Assembly: GCF_007671675.1 (NCBI RefSeq)
Contig: NZ_VCGW01000004.1
Span: 124,001 to 188,000, forward strand
DNA length: 64,000 nucleotides
Direction: 5' to 3'
DNA from: Marinobacter maritimus
GTDB lineage: Bacteria; Pseudomonadota; Gammaproteobacteria; Pseudomonadales; Oleiphilaceae
The notes under the pieces were generated by a model. The model had not been told where the DNA came from and did no database searches. It saw only the letters and a program-made list of their open reading frames with translations. The first letter of the stretch is position 1; each line of letters opens with the position of its first letter. Below, one piece after another: positions 1 to 8,070 of this stretch. A program made the translations under genes and the position numbers.

Positions 1-226
1 CGTTGAGGATGAACTGGGTGACCTGCTGTTCGTGTGTGTGAATCTGGCGCGCTTTATGAAGGTTAACCCGGAACAGGCGGTCGGCCGTACCAACCACAAG
101 TTTGAGGCGCGGTTTCGGGCCATTGAGCAGGTTCTGGAGCTCCAGGGCCGCTCATTTGACGAAGAAACCCTCGAAGCACTCGATGAGATCTGGCAATCCG
201 TTAAGGGTGTGGAAAAGAAAAACTGA
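1..226 (+). CDS. mazG: MazG nucleoside triphosphate pyrophosphohydrolase, C-terminal end only
   Basis: The reading frame is open from the left edge (frame starting at base 2) to TGA at 224-226, giving about 74 residues. It opens with VEDELGDLLF, the metal-binding E-x-x-D/E-type motif of the second MazG domain, followed by a helical tail containing NHKFEARFR, typical of the C-terminus of full-length MazG. MazG hydrolyses non-canonical and canonical NTPs to NMP and pyrophosphate in the cytoplasm. The start and the whole first domain lie outside the window. The GTG at 32 is internal and not the real start. Confidence 0.85.
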   Translation, partial: VEDELGDLLFVCVNLARFMKVNPEQAVGRTNHKFEARFRAIEQVLELQGRSFDEETLEALDEIWQSVKGVEKKN

Positions 227-362
227 CAACCGGTAGGCATAGGTACAATCCGTTACCAAATTGCCAGGTTTCCAGTCATGAGCTTCGTCTACACTTCTCA
301 CAAGCAAACGCACCTTTGTTTGTGCGCTGTGTGTTCTCAACTGGATGCAGGAGTCAGGTTCG

Positions 363-707
363 ATGAAAATCAATGATCTGGTCAGTTACTGGGACAAGCA
401 TGCACGAGGTCGGCTTGCCAGAGATGCCTGTTTTATGGCGTTGTCTGATCAGCACCACCGGCAGCTTGAAAAGCTGGCGGCCCTCTATCCCCTGAAAGCC
501 CCTCAGGATCTGATGCGGGACTTGATATCGGCCGCGCTGGATGAAATAGAAACCGACTTCCCCTACGTCCAGGGAGCCAAGGTAGTGGCTTACGATGAGG
601 ACGGCTTTGAAATATACGAAGATGAAGGTGTCACCCCCGAATTCGTGCGCCTGAGCCAGAAGCACTTCAAGCGCCTGAAAGCACGCCAGCTTGAATCCGT
701 GGCGTGA
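363..707 (+). CDS. Small conserved hypothetical protein (paralogue of its convergent neighbour)
   Basis: A 114-residue soluble, acidic protein. I chose ATG 363 over the upstream in-frame ATG at 345 because the protein then begins MKINDLVSYW, aligning with MKVTDLPKQW of the neighbour at 733-966. The core, with LEKLAALYP followed by DLMRDLISAALDEIE, looks like a short helical ribbon-helix-helix-like segment. The C-terminal half (YVQGAKVV, YDEDGFEIYEDEG) is absent from the neighbour. I recall relatives in Pseudomonas labelled pilin-assembly or pili tip component, but nothing in the sequence supports that role. Function unknown. Confidence 0.75.
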   Translation: MKINDLVSYWDKHARGRLARDACFMALSDQHHRQLEKLAALYPLKAPQDLMRDLISAALDEIETDFPYVQGAKVVAYDEDGFEIYEDEGVTPEFVRLSQKHFKRLKARQLESVA

Positions 708-732
708 CTGAGCAGCCCTGAGTCAGGCTGGC

Positions 733-966
733 TTAACTGCTTTTACCTTCCAACTTTTCTTTCAGTGGGCCCTGGCTGGCCAGATCGTCCAGGGCTGCAC
801 CAATCACATCATTGAGAATGTCGCTTTCGCTGCGGTCAGGATAAAGCTCTGCCAGCGCAGAGATGCGCGCTGCGTCTTCCAGCGGAAGTCTGAGATTGTA
901 GTCGTGGGTTCGCTCTGCAGGCTGTTTTTTTTGTTCCCACTGTTTGGGCAGGTCCGTGACTTTCAT
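733..966 (-). CDS. Small hypothetical protein, RHH-like, paralogue of the 363-707 product
   Basis: A 77-residue protein starting at ATG 966. It shares the pattern MKxxDLxxxW ... ISALAELYP ... DILNDVIGAALDDL with the converging gene that ends 26 bases away, but lacks that protein's C-terminal extension. The central part resembles short DNA-binding or dimerisation helices, and a regulatory role is possible but not shown. An AGGAGC sequence sits just upstream of the ATG on the minus strand. Function unknown; the paralogy is seen directly by comparing the two translations. Confidence 0.7.
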   Translation of the reverse strand: MKVTDLPKQWEQKKQPAERTHDYNLRLPLEDAARISALAELYPDRSESDILNDVIGAALDDLASQGPLKEKLEGKSS

Positions 967-1081
967 GGAAGCTCCTCGTATGTGTTACCGCAACTACGGC
1001 AGCAATCGCCAATAGACTTTTCCGGCTGTTCCTTAGTATCGTTAGTTTACTTTGCCTCCGTCAATTTAAAAGGACGCCAAT

Positions 1082-3727
1082 GTGACTGAGTTGCACCCTG
1101 ATCTTCGTGAAAATGTCCGTATGCTGGGCGAGCTGCTGGGGCAGAGTATCCAGCGCCATCCTGGTCAGGACTGTTTCGAGCTTATTGAGGAAATCCGTGC
1201 TGCGGCCAAATCTGATCGGCGGCAGGAAAGTGGCTCCGGTCAACGCCTGGTCAATCTTCTCGGCAAGCTGAGTGACGATGAACTGCTACCGGTTACCAGA
1301 GCGTTTAACCAGTTCCTCAATCTTGCGAACCTTGCTGAACAGTATCATGGCATTCGCCGAAGGCGGGGTCACCCTTCTGACCTGATGGTTGAACCGATCG
1401 ACGGCGTATTTGAGCGCCTGGAAAGCAGCGGTGTCAGCCCTGAAGCGCTGCACAAGTGCGTGGCGGACCTGCGGGTAGAGTTCGTGCTAACAGCGCACCC
1501 TACTGAAGTGGCGCGCCGTACGCTGATCATGAAATATGATGAAATGTCGGAGTGCCTGGCCAGCCTGGATCACGATGACCTTATGCCGGCTGAGCGAGAG
1601 GCGATTACAGAGCGTCTGTCCCGGTTGGTGGCAGAGGCCTGGCACACGGATGAGATCCGGCATGAGCGGCCCACCGCAGTTGATGAAGCCAAGTGGGGGT
1701 TTGCGGTTATCGAAAACAGTCTTTGGCATGCTCTGCCGCGGTTTCTCGGGAACCTTGACGCATCCCTGCAAAAGGCGACTGGAAAGGGCTTGCCATTGCA
1801 GGCGACTCCAGTTCGCATTGCGTCCTGGATGGGTGGAGACAGGGACGGCAACCCGAACGTCACCCATCAGGTGACTCAAAAGGTGTTTCTGCTCGGGCGC
1901 TGGATGGCGGCGGATCTTTTTCTCCGTGATATTCAGTCATTGCGGGCCGAGCTTTCCATGTGGCAAGCGAGTGACGAACTGCGGGGCCTGGCAGGCGACT
2001 CCCGGGAGCCTTATCGGTTTGTGCTGGCCGAACTCCGGGAGCGTCTGCTCAAAACCCGGGATTGGGCTGAGGCCAGGGTTAGTGGCGAGCCTGGAGATTC
2101 TGCAGGCATCCTTTTTGAAAACCACGATCTGACGGCTCCGCTGGAGCTCTGTTATCGCTCATTGGTTGAGTGCGGGCTCGAACACATCGCCAAAGGTTCG
2201 TTGTTGGATACCATTCGCCGAGCTCACACGTTCGGGCTTCCTTTGATTCGTCTGGACATCCGGCAGGAGGCGACCCGCCACGCCGAGGCAGTAGCCGAGA
2301 TGGTGGAGTATCTTGGTCTGGGCGACTATCTGTCCTGGACGGAAAACGAGCGCCAGGCATTTCTTGTGCGGGAGCTCCATGGACGTCGACCGCTGGTTCC
2401 CCGGAACTGGGAGGCTTCTGAGTCGGTGCGTGAGGTGCTGGACACTTGTGAGGTGGTTGCGAAGCAAACACCGGAAGCGCTGGGCTCCTATGTTATTTCC
2501 ATGGCCAGCAAGCCCTCGGATGTGCTCAGTGTTATCCTTCTGCTCCGCGAGTCGGGTATGAAATTTCCCATGCGCGTGGTTCCTTTGTTTGAAACCCTGG
2601 ACGACCTTCGTGGCGCGCCCGACAGCATGGCGGCGCTTTACCAGGTTGAGTGGTATCAGAAGTACTGCGAGGGCCGACAAGAGGTCATGATCGGCTACTC
2701 GGATTCGTCCAAGGATGCCGGCCAGCTGATGGCCGCATGGGCTCAGTATCAGGCCCAGGAGAAGCTTACTCAGGTAGCGAGTCAGTACGGCGTGCATCTG
2801 ACGCTCTTTCACGGCCGCGGCGGAACGGTTGGACGTGGTGGCGGACCGGCGAATCGCGCGATCCTGTCACAGCCCCCAGGCTCGGTGAATGGCAGTTTCC
2901 GTATTACCGAACAGGGTGAAATGATCCGCTTCAAATTTGGCCTGCCGCAACTGGCAGTGCAAAGCCTGACGCTTTACACCACAGCGGTGATCGAGGCGAC
3001 GCTGCTGCCACCACCAGAGCCGCAAGACAACTGGCGTGAAACCATGGACTGGCTGACCGAACGCTCACTCAAGGCCTACCGGGAAGTGGTTCGGGAAAAC
3101 CCGGATTTTGTGCCTTACTTTCGTCAAGTGACTCCTGAGCAGGCGCTGGGGAAACTGGCGTTGGGTAGCCGGCCCGCGCGCCGCAAGGCCTCAGGTGGTG
3201 TGGAAAGCCTTCGGGCCATTCCCTGGATTTTTGCCTGGACCCAAATGCGGCTGATGCTGCCCAGTTGGCTGGGCAGTGATGTGGCGCTCGAAGATGCGGC
3301 CAGAGAAGGGCGGCTGCCCGTGCTGCGTGAGATGATGCAGGGCTGGCCATTTTTCCGGACCTATGTAGACATGCTTGAAATGGTATTGGCCAAAGCGGAT
3401 CTTCGAATCGCCGGTTACTACGAAAAGACCTTGTTGGACGACGATAAGTTGAGAGCGCTCGGTGCCAGCCTGGGCCAGCGTCTTGAGGGCTGTGTTCAGC
3501 GCCTTTTGGAGCTCAAGGAACAACAAGAGCTGCTGGAAGGAGAGCCGGTGTTTGCCCACTCCATGCGTGTGCGCAACCCCTATACCGACCCCCTGCACTA
3601 TTTGCAGGCGGAGCTGCTGAAGCGCGATCGTGAGAGCGAAGGCAAGGGTAAGGTTCCAGAGCTGGTAGAACGCGCGCTTAAGGTTACAATGGCGGGCATT
3701 TCCGCCGGTATGCGAAACACCGGTTAA
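1082..3727 (+). CDS. ppc: Phosphoenolpyruvate carboxylase
   Basis: 881 residues, the usual bacterial length. It carboxylates PEP with bicarbonate to oxaloacetate, an anaplerotic cytoplasmic reaction. Signature motifs are present: FVLTAHPTE with the catalytic His at residue 139, MGGDRDGNPNVT, GYSDSSKDAG with Lys about 544, the FHGRGGTVGRGGGP glycine loop with His577, and the C-terminal ...RNTG that closes the active site. The start is GTG 1082, because the overlapping ATG at 1080 runs straight into TGA. AAAAGGAC lies just upstream. The gene precedes the deacylase-HDOD gene by 36 bases, an order I recall also from Pseudomonas. Confidence 0.97.
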   Translation: MTELHPDLRENVRMLGELLGQSIQRHPGQDCFELIEEIRAAAKSDRRQESGSGQRLVNLLGKLSDDELLPVTRAFNQFLNLANLAEQYHGIRRRRGHPSDLMVEPIDGVFERLESSGVSPEALHKCVADLRVEFVLTAHPTEVARRTLIMKYDEMSECLASLDHDDLMPAEREAITERLSRLVAEAWHTDEIRHERPTAVDEAKWGFAVIENSLWHALPRFLGNLDASLQKATGKGLPLQATPVRIASWMGGDRDGNPNVTHQVTQKVFLLGRWMAADLFLRDIQSLRAELSMWQASDELRGLAGDSREPYRFVLAELRERLLKTRDWAEARVSGEPGDSAGILFENHDLTAPLELCYRSLVECGLEHIAKGSLLDTIRRAHTFGLPLIRLDIRQEATRHAEAVAEMVEYLGLGDYLSWTENERQAFLVRELHGRRPLVPRNWEASESVREVLDTCEVVAKQTPEALGSYVISMASKPSDVLSVILLLRESGMKFPMRVVPLFETLDDLRGAPDSMAALYQVEWYQKYCEGRQEVMIGYSDSSKDAGQLMAAWAQYQAQEKLTQVASQYGVHLTLFHGRGGTVGRGGGPANRAILSQPPGSVNGSFRITEQGEMIRFKFGLPQLAVQSLTLYTTAVIEATLLPPPEPQDNWRETMDWLTERSLKAYREVVRENPDFVPYFRQVTPEQALGKLALGSRPARRKASGGVESLRAIPWIFAWTQMRLMLPSWLGSDVALEDAAREGRLPVLREMMQGWPFFRTYVDMLEMVLAKADLRIAGYYEKTLLDDDKLRALGASLGQRLEGCVQRLLELKEQQELLEGEPVFAHSMRVRNPYTDPLHYLQAELLKRDRESEGKGKVPELVERALKVTMAGISAGMRNTG

Positions 3728-3763
3728 TAGCACCGGTAACGGATAAGGGGTGTAGCCCCTGCC

Positions 3764-5158
3764 ATGGACAACAGGAGTATTCTTGTGGCTCTCGCAGTGC
3801 GACTGGAGCGGTTCCTAGATCAACAAGGCATAGCCTACAAAGAACGAGCTATTGGTCGGGTTCCAAGCCTGGATGCGGCGGTCGCTGCTTTGGGACAATC
3901 CCGTGAGACGGTTATCAGAGCAACGCTGCTGATTGATATCAGCGGTATTGTGATGGTGGTTCACAGATACGACAGTGCGCTTGATGCAGAAGCCCTCCGG
4001 CAAATGACCGGCCGTCACTTGCAGCCACTCACGGCGCACCAGACCATGCGGCTGTTCAGCGACTGCGATCCGGGATTTATACCACCGATTGGCAATGCTT
4101 ATGATCTGTCCGTTCTGTTGGACGATGATATTGCCCGGGCCGAGCAGGTTCTGTTTTCCAGTGGCACGGACCACTCTCTGGTTGAAATGAATAGCCATGC
4201 TCTGAGCATGGCCATGGCCGGCTCGCGGGAAGGGCATCTGGCGATCCGCGGCCCGGGTGATGATGGTGCCCGGGAAGCGCTGACGTTAGCAGAAGTGGCC
4301 AGCAAGCTGAAAAAACTGTATCGCCTGCCACCCATGCCGGCATTGGCGTTACGCATACTGCGCCTGACTTCCAACAGCGAAGCCACGGCCCGTGAGTTGG
4401 CAGAGCTTATCGAGTTTGACCCCAGCCTGACAGCACAGGTGATGCGCTATGCACGATCGGCACTGTTCAACTACCCCGGCCAGATCAATTCCGTTCAGGA
4501 GGCAGTAACCCGCGTACTGGGCTTTGATCGTGTCGCCCATATCGCACTGGGTATTGCCTCTGTGCGCGCGTTTGAAGTGCCCAGGGCAGGCATCCTGGGA
4601 ATGGATAATTTCTGGCGCCACTCACTATACTGCGCCTTTTTGTGCCAACGAATTGCGCCTCGCTGTGGTGCAGCCAAGGGCTTGGCATATCTATGTGGCC
4701 TGCTGCACAACTTTGGTTTGCTGCTCGTTGGCCACCTGTTTCCCACCGAATTCAAGGAGCTCAACCGGTTGCGCGAAGCGAACCCGGAAACCAGCATGCA
4801 ATCGCTTGAGCAGCAGGTGTTTGGTCAGGGCGGCGAGCAGGAAATTATTGCGGTTGGGCACGGAGCCATTGGCGGTATTTTGCATAGGTTATGGGAATTG
4901 CCTGACCCGGTGGTCAAAGCAGCCGGTGTTCATCAGCAGCCAGGTTATCAGGGTGAGCATGAGAATTATGTGATGATGGTTCAGCTGGCCAATGCGTTGT
5001 TGAAGGAACGAGGTATCGGTGATGAGTTTAACCCCGATGACATTCCGGCCTTGCTGAATGGGTTGGAATTGGCGCCTGCGGTCGTAAGCGAGTTGATGGA
5101 CGAAATTGAACAGGTTGCGCCGGAACTGGACGCTCTTGCATCATCACTGACCACCTGA
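3764..5158 (+). CDS. Aminoacyl-tRNA deacylase-like (YbaK) and HDOD domain fusion protein
   Basis: 464 residues with two domains. About residues 12-155 look like a YbaK/ProX editing domain (conserved pattern around LIDISGIVMVVHRYD and FIPPIGN), which in its family hydrolyses mischarged aminoacyl-tRNA. About residues 185-400 are an HDOD domain (LYRLPPMPALALRILRLTS, then FDPSLTAQVMRYARSALF and LGFDRVAHIALG), a non-catalytic HD-like signalling fold. The combination is an established family in gammaproteobacteria, but how the two halves cooperate is not clear. It lies between ppc and adk. No signal peptide or membrane segment. ATG 3764 fits the gap to ppc. Confidence 0.88.
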   Translation: MDNRSILVALAVRLERFLDQQGIAYKERAIGRVPSLDAAVAALGQSRETVIRATLLIDISGIVMVVHRYDSALDAEALRQMTGRHLQPLTAHQTMRLFSDCDPGFIPPIGNAYDLSVLLDDDIARAEQVLFSSGTDHSLVEMNSHALSMAMAGSREGHLAIRGPGDDGAREALTLAEVASKLKKLYRLPPMPALALRILRLTSNSEATARELAELIEFDPSLTAQVMRYARSALFNYPGQINSVQEAVTRVLGFDRVAHIALGIASVRAFEVPRAGILGMDNFWRHSLYCAFLCQRIAPRCGAAKGLAYLCGLLHNFGLLLVGHLFPTEFKELNRLREANPETSMQSLEQQVFGQGGEQEIIAVGHGAIGGILHRLWELPDPVVKAAGVHQQPGYQGEHENYVMMVQLANALLKERGIGDEFNPDDIPALLNGLELAPAVVSELMDEIEQVAPELDALASSLTT

Positions 5159-5235
5159 CAGCGACCTTCCGGATCTTCTGCAACGCGTGCGTTTTCTTGA
5201 GATGATACGGAGGTCGACTTTCTCTGAGGTGCCTG

Positions 5236-6014
<779 letters not shown>

Positions 6015-6047
6015 TCCAATGACGCTCTGCCGAGGCCGCGCTCGCTT

Positions 6048-6749
6048 GTGAAACTTTTGGCACTGGACACCTCCTCGGAGGGCTGCTCTGCAGCCCTTTT
6101 TGCAGATGGTAAAGTTACCGAAAAATTTGAGATTGCTCCTCGAGGGCATACACGTTTGCTGATGCCGATGATTCGAGCGTTGTTGGCGGAACAAGGACTG
6201 AAACCTGCAGGTCTTGACGCTTTGGCGTTCGCTCGCGGCCCCGGCTCATTTACCGGCGTTCGTATTGCCACAGGTGTGGTTCAGGGATTGGCGTGGGGCC
6301 TTGGGCTACCAGTTGTTGCTGTATCTTCTCTGGAAACGGTTGCTTTGGGGGCCATTGAAGCTTTGCAGGTGGGTGAGGGCGAGGGCATTGCTGTTGCTTT
6401 TGATGCCCGTATGAGTGAGGTCTACTGGGGATGTTTTCGCAATCGTTCGGGTATGCCGGAATTGCTGGGTGAGGAGAGGGTTTGTCCGCCATCCAGAGTG
6501 GCTCTGATGGACGCTGGTATTGCAAATTGGATTGGCGCAGGCCAAGGCTGGGCTTTTCGCGACGGCATGCCTGCCGACGTATCAGCACGAATCAATTCCG
6601 TAGATGAAGCACTTATCCCCCGGGCCGGCTGGGTAGCACGCCTGGCTGCGGTGAAGTATAGCCAGGACATGGCTGTGCCGGCAGAGCAGGCCCAACCGGT
6701 ATACATTCGCGATGAAGTTACCTGGAAGAAGCTGCCTGGCCGCGAGTAA
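6048..6749 (+). CDS. tsaB: tRNA threonylcarbamoyladenosine biosynthesis protein TsaB
   Basis: 233 residues of the ASKHA fold: LALDTSSEGCSAAL at the N-terminus, then FARGPGSFTGVRIA, the YeaZ/TsaB hallmark. TsaB partners TsaD and TsaE in making t6A37 on ANN-decoding tRNAs. The start is GTG 6048, giving MKLLALDTSS, the expected N-terminus. It follows adk and precedes a small hypothetical protein and rsmJ, so the group probably forms a housekeeping operon. Confidence 0.93.
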   Translation: MKLLALDTSSEGCSAALFADGKVTEKFEIAPRGHTRLLMPMIRALLAEQGLKPAGLDALAFARGPGSFTGVRIATGVVQGLAWGLGLPVVAVSSLETVALGAIEALQVGEGEGIAVAFDARMSEVYWGCFRNRSGMPELLGEERVCPPSRVALMDAGIANWIGAGQGWAFRDGMPADVSARINSVDEALIPRAGWVARLAAVKYSQDMAVPAEQAQPVYIRDEVTWKKLPGRE

Positions 6750-6826
6750 GTCTTTTAATCAATCCGGACTTCTTTCATACTTCGGTAAATTGCGATGATT
6801 TCTCCGAAGCCAGTGGTGCTCTGACG

Positions 6827-7186
6827 ATGATTGGTGGTATTAATCCAGGCAGTACACTTTCCTATCATTCGGGCGCCAACAGCCCCGTACGGGAACGCAG
6901 TGATGTTGCCCGCTCCCCGGCATCTTCTCCCGAGAAGACGGCCGAATCAGCCCGCCGTGATCTTGCAGAGAGCCCACTTCAGCCAGCTTCAGAACGAAGT
7001 GTCAGTGAAAGCACGGAGCGTCGTGTAGAGGCTCGCCGCGCGGTTGAGGATGTGCGCCTGGAGCGTTTCCGGGCGGATGAGGTACCACTACCTGCGGCCC
7101 GGGCGCTATCGACCTTTGCCAGCGTCGCTGCTTCAGGTCAGGAATCCGGTAGCACCGTGCTTGCCGGAATCGATGTTATGGTCTGA
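6827..7186 (+). CDS. Hypothetical disordered protein coupled to rsmJ
   Basis: 119 residues rich in Ser, Arg, Glu, Ala and Pro (for example [12 protein letters not shown] and [18 protein letters not shown]). It has no signal peptide or membrane segment, and most of it is probably disordered apart from a short charged helix around residues 65-85. The C-terminus is hydrophobic ([10 protein letters not shown]). Its TGA overlaps the ATG of rsmJ as TGATG, implying translational coupling. I cannot assign a function. Its codon use and place in the operon argue that it is real. Confidence 0.65.
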   Translation: MIGGINPGSTLSYHSGANSPVRERSDVARSPASSPEKTAESARRDLAESPLQPASERSVSESTERRVEARRAVEDVRLERFRADEVPLPAARALSTFASVAASGQESGSTVLAGIDVMV

Positions 7187-8034
7187 TGTCGCGCTCCAAC
7201 GTTTCGAATGTCTCTCCCAACGCTGAAACCATCCCGCTGGCAATTGCCAGAAGCCCCCTTGGTGATGATCACCAAGCGCTGTCCCTGAGTTCTGATCTTT
7301 CCTTGCCTTACCTGGGTGTTGTGCTCCCGAAAGATCTGCGACATGCCAATGCACTGCTGTTTCTGGATGAAAACGGTTTGTGTCTTCAGGTCGCTGGGAA
7401 AGGTGCTCCAGGCCCGGTGAGGGCAGAGTTCGTAACCGGAAAGATGGGATACCGTCGTGAGCATGGTGGCGGTTCAGGCCAGCTTGTAGCGCGTGCCGTG
7501 GGCTTGCAGAAAACAAAGGCGGGCCTGCACGTACTGGATGCCACGGGAGGCCTTGGCCAGGATGCTTTTGTGCTTGCCAGCCTGGGGTGCCGGGTTAGCA
7601 TTTTCGAGCGTAACCCAGTAATTCATGCGTTGTTGGCAGATGGCCTGGCGCGGGCGGCACTGAATATGGATTGCGCGCCAATCGTCGCCCGGATGACACT
7701 CCGGGCCGGTAGTAGTATTGACTGGCTGACTAGTACCGGAGAAGAACCGAAAACGCCCGACGCTGCGGATGTCATCTATCTCGACCCCATGTTTCCACAC
7801 AGGGACAAATCAGCGCTGGTGAAGAAGGAAATGCAGGTGTTCCGAACCCTTGTGGGGGATGATGACGATTCAGAAGCCTTGTTGGACGCCGCATTAGCCG
7901 CAGCAAAATATCGGGTGGTGGTGAAACGCCCACGCAAGGCTCCGGCGATAGACGGGCCGGAGCCAGGCACCCGGATAGAGGGCAAGAGCAGTCGTTACGA
8001 CATTTACCCGATACGCGCACTGCCCCAGCGCTAA
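7186..8034 (+). CDS. rsmJ: 16S rRNA (guanine1516-N2)-methyltransferase RsmJ
   Basis: 282 residues. The SAM-binding motif [17 protein letters not shown] lies near residue 112, followed by [15 protein letters not shown]. The acceptor-side motif YLDPMFPH precedes the C-terminal VVKRPRKAP and YDIYP. These are hallmarks of RsmJ/YhiQ, which methylates G1516 of 16S rRNA. The N-terminus is longer than minimal RsmJ, but the TGATG overlap with the preceding gene supports ATG 7186. It converges with plsB with only 36 bases between the stops. Confidence 0.92.
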   Translation: MSRSNVSNVSPNAETIPLAIARSPLGDDHQALSLSSDLSLPYLGVVLPKDLRHANALLFLDENGLCLQVAGKGAPGPVRAEFVTGKMGYRREHGGGSGQLVARAVGLQKTKAGLHVLDATGGLGQDAFVLASLGCRVSIFERNPVIHALLADGLARAALNMDCAPIVARMTLRAGSSIDWLTSTGEEPKTPDAADVIYLDPMFPHRDKSALVKKEMQVFRTLVGDDDDSEALLDAALAAAKYRVVVKRPRKAPAIDGPEPGTRIEGKSSRYDIYPIRALPQR

Positions 8035-8070
8035 AAGCGTTTCTATCTTCTCCGGGCAGCCAGGCATCTG

